Source: Mesonia ostreae
GTDB lineage: Bacteria > Bacteroidota > Bacteroidia > Flavobacteriales > Flavobacteriaceae
Direction of reading: 5' to 3'
Assembly (NCBI RefSeq): GCF_031845265.1
Contig: NZ_JAVRBG010000003.1
Location: 186,001 to 250,000 of the forward strand
Length of the DNA stretch: 64,000 bases
The position numbers and the translations under genes are program-made. The notes below the pieces were generated by a model that had not been told where the DNA came from, ran no database searches, and saw only the letters and a program-made list of their open reading frames with translations. Position 1 is the stretch's first letter; each line of letters begins with the position of its first letter. Shown here piece after piece: positions 26,894-36,130 of this stretch.

Positions 26894-29275
26894 ATGAGAA
26901 AACTATTACCTCTGCTATTTTTACTCACTTTTACAAGTTCTATTTGGAGTCAAGAGATGGAACTCTACACTCAATTTAATGGTAATTTCGATTATACCGC
27001 TATAGGAAATACCCTCAATCTAGAAGAAAATGAGAATGCAGAAAATTGTGATATATTGACCTCCTCATCTGCCATTCTCTCTCTAGATCCAGGTCAACAG
27101 GTAGAGGCTGCATATTTATATTGGGCGGGTTCTGGGACAGGAGATTTCGAAATTTTAGTCAACAACCAACCTGTGAGCTCGCAAAGAGAGTTTAGCTTAT
27201 TGGTGAATAATTTAGATTTTTTTGCTGCTTTTGCAGATATTACTTCACTTGTGCAAAGTGAAGGAAATGGAGCATACACTATATCCGATTTAGATTTGCT
27301 CAGCTTTATCAATCCGCTTCATTGCAATGGTGGTGTTAATTATGGCGGCTGGAGCATCCTCATTGTTTATGAAGATCTAACGCTTCCTTCCAATCAAGTA
27401 AATCTCTATGACGGTTTTGAGCTGGTAGGAACTTTTCAAAACAATATTTTAGAATTTCAATTGGATAATTTAAATGTCATCGATACCCAAGGTGCAAAAA
27501 TAGGATTTCTAGCTTGGGAAGGCGACGCTTCACTTGCCGAAGGAGAACAACTAAAACTTAATGGAAATGTGCTAAGCAATGCTCTTAATCCTCCTCATAA
27601 TGCATTTAACGGCACCAATAGTTTTACAGGAGCAACAGATTTGTATAATATGGATCTGGATGTGTATGAAGTAGAAAATTTTATAAATATTGGCGATACA
27701 TCGGCTACAATAGAACTCACTTCCTTTGCAGATTATGTGATGGTGAACAGCGTAGTGACCGTTTTTAATAGCACGTTGCCAGATCCTGCGGTTACTATTG
27801 ATGCTATAGTTACCGCGTGTAATTCAAGAGAAATTAGTGTAGAGTACACCATAGACAATTTTAGTGGTACCGATATTTTGCCCAGTGGAACCTTGGTTAC
27901 TTTTTTTGCTGATGATCAACTTCTCGAAGAAGTTTTTACACCCAATGATTTGGCCGTAGGTGCTTCGGAAAGTTTTCAACTTAATTTAAACATTCCCAGC
28001 TCTATTTCTAATAGTTTTACTCTTGAAGTCAAAGTAAACTTAGATACTCAAGAAAATACAATTATTTCAGAAATAGATCCAAGTAATAATACCACTTCTC
28101 TAGCTATCAATTTAGGAAATGTTTTTATCGCTTCTCCGCCACTAGATCTAGAGGTTTGCGATGATGCGAGTAACGACGGCGTAGAAATTTTTGATTTTTC
28201 AGAAAATACCAATTTAGCTATTGGGAATCAACAGAATGCTACAGCAACCTATTACACTAGTTTTGCCAACGCCGAAGATGATATCGATCCTATAACCAAT
28301 CCAGACAACTTTGAAAACACAGATAATCCACAGGAAATTTTTATTAAAATTCAATCTTCCACCGATCCTGATTGTTTTGCCATAGCTTCTTTCTTTTTGA
28401 GGATTTACCAAACTCCAATTGCAGGATTTCCAGATGATCTTTTTAGTTGCGATGAAGGAGAAATGGATGGTATTTCCTTTTTTGACTTAACCGAAAATAC
28501 AAGCTTAATTGGTAACAATCAACAAAATGTAAGTATTGATTATTACTTAACGCAAGCCGATGCGGAAACTGACAGCAATCCTATTTCTAACTCTAATAAT
28601 TACCAGAACACCAACAATCCGCAAACGATATATGCGGTGATCTATAATTCTAATTACGAATCTTGTAAGGATATTGTTTCCTTTCAACTTTCCGTTAAGG
28701 AAATACCCGTTACAGAAATAAAAGGAGACTTAAAATGTGATACGGGTTTTGATGCGAATGATTTTGATTTGAGCGAAGTCACACAACAAATCAGTTTAAG
28801 CTCAGATCAAGAAATTACAGGCTATTTTCTCTCCTTAGCCGATGCTAACAGCTTTGAAAATCCTATTAACGCTCCGTTTTCATATCAAAATACTGAAAAT
28901 CCGCAAAGAATATTTGTTAGAGTAGATAGTAATCTACCAGATATTTGCTCTCATATTTACTTTTTCGATATTTCTACTCAGCATTGCGAACCTTTTATCC
29001 CTGAAGGCTTCTCTCCCAACGGTGACGGTATTAATGATACGTTTTTTATAACCGGACTGTACGATATTTTTGAAAAGTTTCAACTTCAAATCTTCAATCG
29101 GTATGGGAACTTAATTTATAAAGGAAATAATATGGTTGAAGCTTGGGACGGCACCAGCAATAAAGGTTTAAATAATGTAGGAAAAGACCTTCCAACAGGC
29201 ACTTACTTTTATATTTTAGACTTGAAAGATCCTGAGTTTGGACCTTATAAAGGCTGGGTGTATTTAAACCGATAA
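26894..29275 (+). CDS. Secreted T9SS type B surface protein with three repeat modules
   Basis: A 793-residue exported protein with a signal peptide ending near residue 19 (SIWSQ). Residues 60-290 form a beta-rich domain with YLYWAGSG and NYGGWSILIVYED, a head found in other large bacterial surface proteins. Residues 297-406 look like a CARDB-type beta-sandwich. Three modules of about 85 residues follow (419-506, 515-602, 611-694), each starting with a C and containing YYxSxxDA, an NPI segment and NTxNPQxIF. The C-terminal 96 residues (698-793, EGFSPNGDGINDTF onward) are a classic type B signal. Ligand unknown. Confidence 0.87.
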   Translation: MRKLLPLLFLLTFTSSIWSQEMELYTQFNGNFDYTAIGNTLNLEENENAENCDILTSSSAILSLDPGQQVEAAYLYWAGSGTGDFEILVNNQPVSSQREFSLLVNNLDFFAAFADITSLVQSEGNGAYTISDLDLLSFINPLHCNGGVNYGGWSILIVYEDLTLPSNQVNLYDGFELVGTFQNNILEFQLDNLNVIDTQGAKIGFLAWEGDASLAEGEQLKLNGNVLSNALNPPHNAFNGTNSFTGATDLYNMDLDVYEVENFINIGDTSATIELTSFADYVMVNSVVTVFNSTLPDPAVTIDAIVTACNSREISVEYTIDNFSGTDILPSGTLVTFFADDQLLEEVFTPNDLAVGASESFQLNLNIPSSISNSFTLEVKVNLDTQENTIISEIDPSNNTTSLAINLGNVFIASPPLDLEVCDDASNDGVEIFDFSENTNLAIGNQQNATATYYTSFANAEDDIDPITNPDNFENTDNPQEIFIKIQSSTDPDCFAIASFFLRIYQTPIAGFPDDLFSCDEGEMDGISFFDLTENTSLIGNNQQNVSIDYYLTQADAETDSNPISNSNNYQNTNNPQTIYAVIYNSNYESCKDIVSFQLSVKEIPVTEIKGDLKCDTGFDANDFDLSEVTQQISLSSDQEITGYFLSLADANSFENPINAPFSYQNTENPQRIFVRVDSNLPDICSHIYFFDISTQHCEPFIPEGFSPNGDGINDTFFITGLYDIFEKFQLQIFNRYGNLIYKGNNMVEAWDGTSNKGLNNVGKDLPTGTYFYILDLKDPEFGPYKGWVYLNR

Positions 29276-29345
29276 ACAGCTGTTAAAAAACATTAGTTAT
29301 ATATTAAAAAACTTTTATAACCTACAGTAAATCAACTTTAGTGCG

Positions 29346-29353
29346 TATTTTTG
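29346..29353 (+). promoter_or_regulatory. -7 box upstream of the third T9SS type B gene
   Basis: TATTTTTG is an exact TAnnTTTG match, 19 bases before the TTG start at 29373. Confidence 0.5.
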
Positions 29354-29372
29354 CATTCCCAAATATGGAATA

Positions 29373-31700
29373 TTGAAGCATTTCTTTTTCTTTGTTATAG
29401 GTCTCATTTGCATTAGTGCTCATGGGCAGTATATTACGGTAAATTACGATTTTTCACCGCAAGAACTTGTAGAAGACATTCTTATTAATAGCGGTTGTAT
29501 TGAGAATGTCACTGTAACCAATACCGTTTCTGGTAATTTTGGTAGTAACGATAGTAGTTTTGGCTATTTTGAAAACAACAATAGCAATTTCCCTTTCGAT
29601 AACGGAATTGTCATGAGTACGGGTAAAATTTCTAACGTCCCAGGCCCAAATACTAGTTTAAGTGATGATGATGCGCCGGGATGGGGAGGTGATCAAGATT
29701 TAGAAGATATTTTGGGCGTATCCAATACCACCAATGCAACGGTTTTAGAATTTGATTTTACTCCCAATGCGAATTTGGTGCAATTCAGATACATTTTTGC
29801 TTCCGAAGAATATCAAGAAGGAGATGCTAACACATGTATTTATTCAGATGTTTTTGCATTTTTAATTAAGCCTCAAGGTGGTACTTATACGAATATTGCC
29901 GTGGTTCCTGGCACAAATATTCCCGTACAAGTTACTACGGTTCACCCTGAAATTCCGGGTTCTTGTGATGCTGAAAATGAAGAATATTTTGAATCTTTTA
30001 ACGACACTACTGTTCCTATTAATTTTAACGGCCAAACCAAAGCTCTAACTGCCACAGCTTCCGTAGTGCAAAATACTACCTATCATATCAAACTTATTAT
30101 TGCTGACGAGCAAAATTACCGCTACGATTCTGCCGTATTTTTAGAAGGCGGAAGTTTTAATATTGGCGCAGACTTGGGCAATGACATTACAGGAGAAAAT
30201 GCACTTTGTGAAGGCGAAACCTACACGCTACAGCTTTCCGATAACGGAAATACACCTCAAGATTATACTTGGCTAGAAGTAGACACTAATGGAAACGAAA
30301 CCATTCTTACCCAAGGTCAAAATGTGACCAGTTATACGGTAGATGCGGCTGGGACTTATAAAGTAATTTTGGATTATGGAAATGGCTGTACTGCAGAAGA
30401 TGAAATTATAGTCGCTTTTGCCGATTTCTCTAATATGGGAAATAGAACCATTAGTGAGTGTGATGACGATAGTGATGGACTCACTATTTTTAATTTGAGT
30501 AGCAATAATAACACCTTTACCAACAACAATCCGTTGTATGCTCTTGCAGGTTATTATTTCTCACAAGATGCCGCCGAAAATGAAACCGATCCTATTCCCA
30601 ATCCTTCCGCTTTTGAAAATACGAGCCCTAATCAAATTATTTATGCTAGGATAGAAACGCAACGTGGCTGTTTTAAAATTATAGAAATCACTTTGTCTAC
30701 GCCTTCTGAAAATTACAATGCGGTTCGTTTTGTGGAATGTGCGGTGGGAGAATCGATTATTTTCAATTTAAACAATGCCATTCCTTTATTAGAAAATGAA
30801 GTTGAAATAAATACGATTTATGCTGATTTTTTCGCTACTGCGGATGATGCCATTACCCAAGAAAATCCTATAGATACGAGTATAGAAATTTTAAAAACCG
30901 AACTTCCAAAATCTATTTATGCCAGAGCAGAAACTCCGTTAGGCTGCGAAGGAATTGTGGAGGTTATTTTAGATCAGGTTCCCGCTCCGCCATTGGAAGA
31001 AAATATTTCTTTTTCATTTTGTGGTGAAAACAATTCCGTAGAAATAAATTCTGGAGTTATTGGAAATCTTAGTAATTATAGCTTTTTATGGGACAACGGA
31101 GCAACCACGCCAGAAATTACAGTTTCGGAAGACGGAACTTACGAGGTGAGCATCACTCAAGAAACTCAAATAAACGGATTTACGTATTCATGTTCTGTAA
31201 CAAATAGTATTAGCGTAACCGCATCAGAAAAGGCGATTATCTCTCATAATCTCCTTGGAGATTTTGGAGAGTATCAATTAGAAATTATTGCTGCGGGAAT
31301 TGGAGATTACACCTATGCCGTGAATAGTAGTGTTGGGCCGTATACTAGCAATCCCATTTTTGAAGTAAATTCTGGAAAACATACCATTTATGTAAAAGAT
31401 GAAAATGGCTGCGGAATTAGTTTTAAGGAGATATATGTAATTGGTTATATGAAATTTTTTACGCCCAATCAAGATGGAGCAAACGATAGGTGGAGATTGT
31501 TAGGAACCGATAGAAATAACCGACACATCAAAAGAATCGTGATTTTTGATCGTTTTGGCAAAATGCTTCAGGTTCTTTCTCCTTACGATTCTTGGGATGG
31601 TTCCAATAATGGGAAAAACCTGCCCTCAAACGAATATTGGTTTAGAATAGAACTTTTAGATGGCTCTAATTTTAAATCACATTTCACTTTAAAGCGATAG
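29373..31700 (+). CDS. Secreted T9SS type B protein with choice-of-anchor L domain
   Basis: A 775-residue exported protein starting with TTG at 29373; a nearby ATG at 29365 is in another frame and stops after two further codons. The signal peptide covers about 1-18 (CISAHGQ). Residues 25-260 match the choice-of-anchor L domain: GIVMSTGKISNVPGPN, FRYIFASEEYQE, SDVFAFLI and NIAVVPGTN are typical. Then come an Ig-like segment and two modules of the shared type (starting at ISECDDDSDG and VRFVECAVG). Residues 693-775 (MKFFTPNQDGANDRW onward) are the type B signal, very similar to the one at 23920. It is probably surface-bound. Confidence 0.88.
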   Translation: MKHFFFFVIGLICISAHGQYITVNYDFSPQELVEDILINSGCIENVTVTNTVSGNFGSNDSSFGYFENNNSNFPFDNGIVMSTGKISNVPGPNTSLSDDDAPGWGGDQDLEDILGVSNTTNATVLEFDFTPNANLVQFRYIFASEEYQEGDANTCIYSDVFAFLIKPQGGTYTNIAVVPGTNIPVQVTTVHPEIPGSCDAENEEYFESFNDTTVPINFNGQTKALTATASVVQNTTYHIKLIIADEQNYRYDSAVFLEGGSFNIGADLGNDITGENALCEGETYTLQLSDNGNTPQDYTWLEVDTNGNETILTQGQNVTSYTVDAAGTYKVILDYGNGCTAEDEIIVAFADFSNMGNRTISECDDDSDGLTIFNLSSNNNTFTNNNPLYALAGYYFSQDAAENETDPIPNPSAFENTSPNQIIYARIETQRGCFKIIEITLSTPSENYNAVRFVECAVGESIIFNLNNAIPLLENEVEINTIYADFFATADDAITQENPIDTSIEILKTELPKSIYARAETPLGCEGIVEVILDQVPAPPLEENISFSFCGENNSVEINSGVIGNLSNYSFLWDNGATTPEITVSEDGTYEVSITQETQINGFTYSCSVTNSISVTASEKAIISHNLLGDFGEYQLEIIAAGIGDYTYAVNSSVGPYTSNPIFEVNSGKHTIYVKDENGCGISFKEIYVIGYMKFFTPNQDGANDRWRLLGTDRNNRHIKRIVIFDRFGKMLQVLSPYDSWDGSNNGKNLPSNEYWFRIELLDGSNFKSHFTLKR

Positions 31701-31872
31701 GTTTTAAGTAAATTTATCTTTTATAAGTTAACTAAATAGTTCCGTCAAGCGGAAATCGATATCTTCAGAATAAATCTGTAGGATATAAATCGAAAATATA
31801 AAAAAAAATTCGAGGTAAATCTGGCCGAAAGGCACTGACGAATCTTGGAAAAGTAAACCCTCTATGAGGGAT

Positions 31873-31880
31873 TAAATTTG
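31873..31880 (+). promoter_or_regulatory. -7 box directly before uvrB
   Basis: TAAATTTG matches TAnnTTTG and ends only 4 bases before the uvrB ATG, so the transcript may be almost or fully leaderless. Confidence 0.5.
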
Positions 31881-31884
31881 CGAC

Positions 31885-33894
31885 ATGAAATTCAATTTAA
31901 AATCTGATTATAAACCTACGGGAGATCAACCTCAAGCAATAAAAAAATTGGCAGAGGGAATCAATAGCAACGAACGCTACCAAACTTTACTTGGCGTTAC
32001 CGGTTCTGGAAAAACTTTTACCGTGGCCAATGTTATCGAGAAAGTAGAACGTCCCACCCTAGTTTTGGCACATAACAAGACCTTAGCAGCTCAATTATAT
32101 TCTGAGTTTAAAGCTTTCTTTCCTGATAATGCAGTGGAATATTTTGTTTCCTATTATGATTATTATCAACCGGAAGCTTTTATACCTTCTTCTGGAACCT
32201 ATATAGAAAAAGATTTATCCATCAACGAGGAGATTGAAAAGCTGCGTTTAAGCACCACTTCTTCTCTACTCTCTGGAAGACGAGATGTTATTGTTGTGGC
32301 TTCGGTAAGTTGTTTATATGGTATTGGAAATCCAGTTGAATTTAAAAAGAATGTGATTTCTATTCAAAAAGACCAAGAAATTTCAAGAACCAAGTTATTG
32401 CATCGTTTGGTACAAAGCTTATATGCGAGAACCGAAGCGGAGTTTCAACACGGTAATTTTAGAATTAAAGGTGATACCATAGATATTTTTCCTAGTTACG
32501 CTGATGATGCTTTTAGAATTCATTTTTTTGGTGATGAAATCGAAGAAATTGAAGCCTTTGATGTAAAAACCAATGAAATTCTTGAAAAATACGATCGTTT
32601 AAACATTTATCCTGCGAATATGTTTGTGACTTCACCAGATGTCTTGAATGGTGCCATTGACCAAATTAGTTTGGATTTAGGAAAGCAGGTCAACTTTTTT
32701 CAGGAAGTGGGAAAACCTTTGGAAGCAAAACGTTTGGAAGAACGCACTAACTTTGACTTAGAAATGATTCGGGAGTTGGGATATTGCTCGGGGATTGAAA
32801 ACTATTCGAGATATTTGGATGGAAGATTACCAGGAACACGCCCATTCTGTTTATTAGATTATTTTCCAGACGATTTTTTAATGGTTGTCGATGAAAGTCA
32901 CGTGACTATTCCGCAGGTAGGAGCTATGTACGGTGGAGATCGTAGTCGGAAAGAGAATTTAGTGGAGTATGGCTTTAGATTACCCGCTGCGATGGACAAC
33001 CGCCCATTAAAATCTGAAGAGTTTGAAGCGCTACAAAACCAAGTGATCTATGTAAGTGCCACGCCTGCAGATTATGAACTTCAAAAAACCGATGGCGTTT
33101 ATGTAGAACAGATAATTAGACCCACTGGATTGTTAGATCCTATTATTGAAGTGCGCCCTAGCCTTAATCAAATTGATGATTTAATTGAAGAAATTCAAAT
33201 ACGTGTAGAAAAAGATCAACGTATCCTTGTCACTACTTTAACCAAGAGAATGGCAGAAGAACTTACAAAATATTTAAGTAGAATTGACATTCGTTGCCGC
33301 TACATACATAGCGATATCGACACTTTAGAAAGAGTAGAGATTATGCACGATTTACGAAAAGGTATTTTTGATGTATTGGTTGGTGTTAACTTATTGCGGG
33401 AAGGCTTAGATTTGCCAGAAGTATCCTTGGTTGCTATTCTAGATGCCGATAAAGAAGGCTTTTTAAGAAGCGGACGTTCTTTAACGCAAACTATTGGTAG
33501 AGCTGCAAGGCATTTGGAAGGAAGAGCAATAATGTATGCTGATAAAATTACCAACAGTATGCAAAAAACCATAGATGAAACCGAATATAGAAGAACAAAA
33601 CAGATTGATTACAATACGAAAAACAACATTACCCCAACTGCACTTAACAAATCTTTAGATAGCGCGCTGAGTGGTAAAAAGGTAGAACCCTATAAGTTTG
33701 AAAAAGCATCTAGTTTAAAAGCCGCCGAAGAGGAAGTAACTTATTTTACAGAAAATCAATTAGAGGATCGTATTCGTAAAGTGCGTAAAGAAATGGAAAA
33801 AGCAGCAAAAGAATTAGATTTTATGACTGCAGCGCAACTTAGAGATGAGATTAAGATGTTACAAGAAAAGTTAAAGAAAGAAAAACAAGATTAG
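31885..33894 (+). CDS. uvrB: Excinuclease ABC subunit UvrB
   Basis: The damage-verifying helicase of nucleotide excision repair, handed onto DNA by UvrA and recruiting UvrC. Walker A is GVTGSGKT (37-44). The beta-hairpin region YYDYYQPEAFIPSSGTYIEKD is intact, motif II is DESHVT (in place of DEAH), and the helicase motif RGIFDVLVGVNLLREGLDLPE follows. The C-terminal UVR domain that binds UvrC is present. The length of 669 residues is normal. The SMR-type transporter starts two bases after its stop. Confidence 0.97.
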   Translation: MKFNLKSDYKPTGDQPQAIKKLAEGINSNERYQTLLGVTGSGKTFTVANVIEKVERPTLVLAHNKTLAAQLYSEFKAFFPDNAVEYFVSYYDYYQPEAFIPSSGTYIEKDLSINEEIEKLRLSTTSSLLSGRRDVIVVASVSCLYGIGNPVEFKKNVISIQKDQEISRTKLLHRLVQSLYARTEAEFQHGNFRIKGDTIDIFPSYADDAFRIHFFGDEIEEIEAFDVKTNEILEKYDRLNIYPANMFVTSPDVLNGAIDQISLDLGKQVNFFQEVGKPLEAKRLEERTNFDLEMIRELGYCSGIENYSRYLDGRLPGTRPFCLLDYFPDDFLMVVDESHVTIPQVGAMYGGDRSRKENLVEYGFRLPAAMDNRPLKSEEFEALQNQVIYVSATPADYELQKTDGVYVEQIIRPTGLLDPIIEVRPSLNQIDDLIEEIQIRVEKDQRILVTTLTKRMAEELTKYLSRIDIRCRYIHSDIDTLERVEIMHDLRKGIFDVLVGVNLLREGLDLPEVSLVAILDADKEGFLRSGRSLTQTIGRAARHLEGRAIMYADKITNSMQKTIDETEYRRTKQIDYNTKNNITPTALNKSLDSALSGKKVEPYKFEKASSLKAAEEEVTYFTENQLEDRIRKVRKEMEKAAKELDFMTAAQLRDEIKMLQEKLKKEKQD

Positions 33895-33896
33895 TC

Positions 33897-34220
33897 GTGA
33901 ACTGGATTTTATTGATTATTGCAGGATTATTTGAAGTAGGTTTCGCCTTCTCTTTGGGAAAAGCAAAAGAGCTCACGGGAAACACTTCCTTGATGTGGTA
34001 CGGCTCCTTTATAATTTGTCTTACGCTAAGCATGGTCTTATTGGTAAAAAGCACACAACATCTTCCCATAGGAACTGCGTACGCAGTTTGGACAGGTATA
34101 GGCGCTGTAGGCACCGTATTGCTGGGAATTTTTTACTTTCAGGAACCGGCTACATTTTGGAGAGTATTTTTCATCACGACCTTAATCATAAGTATAATAG
34201 GTTTAAAAGTAGTTTCTTAG
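33897..34220 (+). CDS. SMR family transporter, Gdx/SugE type
   Basis: A four-helix small multidrug resistance protein, active as a dual-topology dimer that exchanges a cation for protons. The key carboxylate is E13 (AGLFEVGFA). The PIGTAYAVWTGIGAVGT segment (58-73) is typical of the guanidinium-exporting Gdx/SugE branch rather than EmrE. The start is GTG at 33897, two bases after the uvrB stop, so it is cotranscribed with uvrB. No guanidine riboswitch is visible upstream, as expected for a gene inside a transcript. The substrate is inferred from family only. Confidence 0.85.
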   Translation: MNWILLIIAGLFEVGFAFSLGKAKELTGNTSLMWYGSFIICLTLSMVLLVKSTQHLPIGTAYAVWTGIGAVGTVLLGIFYFQEPATFWRVFFITTLIISIIGLKVVS

Positions 34221-34422
34221 TTAAATTTTTCTCCTGCTTTTAAAAATTGAGGGATAGAGTTAATAACTTCGTAATCTATAAAAAATATATTTCTTTTCTT
34301 TGGTATTTATTTTTGAAACTTGCGCTATTACCATAATTTCTGATTAAAACCAATATATATGTTTAGCTTTACTAGGGAATTATACTGAAAAAGCCTGTTA
34401 CTTTAAAAATTAAATACCATTT

Positions 34423-35718
34423 ATGAAATCATTCTTTATTAAGATTAAAAGCTTCTTTCATACCATAGAAGATAATATCGCATTTTATCCCGCTTTGCTA
34501 AGTTTTATTGGCTTTAATTTTGCCATGCTTATGCTTTTTCTAGAGGATGAAGGGATTTCTGCCTTTGTGATAGAACATGTGCCAGAGTTGGTAATCAATA
34601 ATGCAGATACCGCTAAAACTCTACTTAGTTTTTTGACAGGAGGAATTATTTCTATCATGGTGTTTAGCTTTTCGATGGTAATGGTACTGTTGAATCAAGC
34701 TTCCAGTAACTTTTCTCCTAGAGTACTCCCTGGATTAATCTCGAAGAGAAATCATCAATATGTACTGGGAATGTATTTGGCCACAATTCTATATAATACG
34801 TTTACATTAGTAGGAATTGATCCCTTAGAAAACGACAAATATCAGCTTCCGGGTTTTTCTGTACTCATAGGAATTATTCTAACTGTTCTCTGCTTCTTTG
34901 CTTTCCTATACTTTATTCACTCCATATCACAATCTATCCAAGTCAATAGTATTTTAAAAAGTATTTACACCAAAGCAAGAAATAGATTGGTTATGTTAGT
35001 TGATAAAGAAAGAGAAAAAGCTCCAAGTTTTCCCGACACTAGCGATTGGAAAGAATACGGAAGTAAAGAAACAGGATATCTTCAAACTTTTGCTGCTGCA
35101 AATTTGATTAATATTTGCGAGGAACATGACATACAGATAAAAATCTTACCTATTCCCGGAGGTTTTGTTCTAAAAGAGATTCCGATAGTAAAAATCAGTA
35201 AAGAAATCGAGGATGATTTGGTGGAAGAAATTCTTTCCAATTTCAATTTTGCAGAGGGGGAGATTGTAGATGATAATTATGCGCTAGCTTTTAAACAAAT
35301 CTCAGAAATAGGTATAAAAGCAATGTCACCAGGAATTAATGACCCAGGTACGGCAATTAATACCATTGACTATTTGACAGAATTGTTTGCAATTAGACTT
35401 CAAAAGCATGACGATACCATAATTACTAATGACGATAAATCTTTAATTTTTGTAAATACCGTAAATTTTAGTGAACTTTTATATCAAGTTATGGTAAGTT
35501 ATCGCACCTACTGTAAACATGACATGACCTGTGTGCAGAAATTATTTCTAATGATAAAATACTTATTATTACAACGAACAAGTAATGACAACTATCATAA
35601 TAGCTTAATCGATGAAGCAAAACACTTGTACGATGATGCAAAGGCAAATATTGGCAATGAGGAAGATAGACGTCGTATAGAACAACTTTATAAAAGTTTA
35701 CCTAATAAACGCGATTAA
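34423..35718 (+). CDS. DUF2254 predicted membrane protein
   Basis: A 431-residue membrane protein of the DUF2254 family, of unknown function. Four hydrophobic segments lie in the first 170 residues (about 20-42, 65-90, 115-130, 143-168). A long cytoplasmic part carries the family motif AMSPGINDPGTAINTIDYL. The C-terminus is a charged helix. A weak TACTTTAA box lies upstream. It stands between uvrB-gdx and the DUF1456 gene, which has its own promoter. It might be a channel or sensor, but nothing in the sequence decides that. Confidence 0.8.
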   Translation: MKSFFIKIKSFFHTIEDNIAFYPALLSFIGFNFAMLMLFLEDEGISAFVIEHVPELVINNADTAKTLLSFLTGGIISIMVFSFSMVMVLLNQASSNFSPRVLPGLISKRNHQYVLGMYLATILYNTFTLVGIDPLENDKYQLPGFSVLIGIILTVLCFFAFLYFIHSISQSIQVNSILKSIYTKARNRLVMLVDKEREKAPSFPDTSDWKEYGSKETGYLQTFAAANLINICEEHDIQIKILPIPGGFVLKEIPIVKISKEIEDDLVEEILSNFNFAEGEIVDDNYALAFKQISEIGIKAMSPGINDPGTAINTIDYLTELFAIRLQKHDDTIITNDDKSLIFVNTVNFSELLYQVMVSYRTYCKHDMTCVQKLFLMIKYLLLQRTSNDNYHNSLIDEAKHLYDDAKANIGNEEDRRRIEQLYKSLPNKRD

Positions 35719-35723
35719 ACACT

Positions 35724-35731
35724 TACTTTTG
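35724..35731 (+). promoter_or_regulatory. -7 box upstream of the DUF1456 gene
   Basis: TACTTTTG is an exact TAnnTTTG match 21 bases before the ATG at 35753. Confidence 0.5.
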
Positions 35732-35752
35732 TAATTATATAAAAATGAAATT

Positions 35753-36025
35753 ATGGGATTAACCAACAATGATACTTTTAAAAAATTACGCGTAGCACAT
35801 AAATTTCGGGATGATGATATTATTAAAATCTTTGATCTGGTAGACTTTAAAGTTACTAAAAGTGAACTCAATGCTATCTTTAGAAAAGAAGATCATCCTA
35901 AATATGTAGAATGCGGAGATCAGTTCTTAAGAAATTTCCTTAACGGTCTTATTATTCATATGCGCGGTCCCATGCCGCCAAAACAAGACAAGACTTCCAA
36001 AGATAAAAACTCAACAAATAAATAA
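35753..36025 (+). CDS. DUF1456 family protein (YehS-like), single repeat
   Basis: A 90-residue cytoplasmic protein. Residues 3-70 (LTNNDTFKKLRVAHKF through LRNFLNGLIIH) match one DUF1456 unit. E. coli YehS is about 156 residues and carries two such units, so this is a half-length, single-unit version followed by a lysine-rich tail (PPKQDKTSKDKNSTNK). The function is unknown. It is bounded by its own promoter box and a strong terminator, so it is a complete gene rather than a truncated one. Confidence 0.8.
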   Translation: MGLTNNDTFKKLRVAHKFRDDDIIKIFDLVDFKVTKSELNAIFRKEDHPKYVECGDQFLRNFLNGLIIHMRGPMPPKQDKTSKDKNSTNK

Positions 36026-36078
36026 ATTCTATTCTGCCAACTTCATTACTTTAGAAAATATAGTTTAGATTAACCCAT

Positions 36079-36108
36079 AAAAAAACCCGCTATCAAAGCG
36101 GGTTTTTT
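36079..36108. terminator. Bidirectional terminator between DUF1456 gene and sucC
   Basis: A 12-bp stem (36080-36091 with 36097-36108) built on AACCCGCT / AGCGGGTT is flanked by A and T runs on the two sides, so it can end transcription from both convergent genes. Confidence 0.88.
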
Positions 36109-36130
36109 GTTATCTATAAGTCAGTAGCAA

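Noticed and set aside
33840..33900. Guanidine riboswitch before the Gdx/SugE-type gene
   Set aside because: The gene starts two bases after uvrB, leaving no room for a leader RNA.
34221..34422. Minus-strand gene tail (NSIPQFLKAGEKFN) after the Gdx-type gene
   Set aside because: Only about 29 codons are open and there is no second supporting segment, so chance cannot be excluded.
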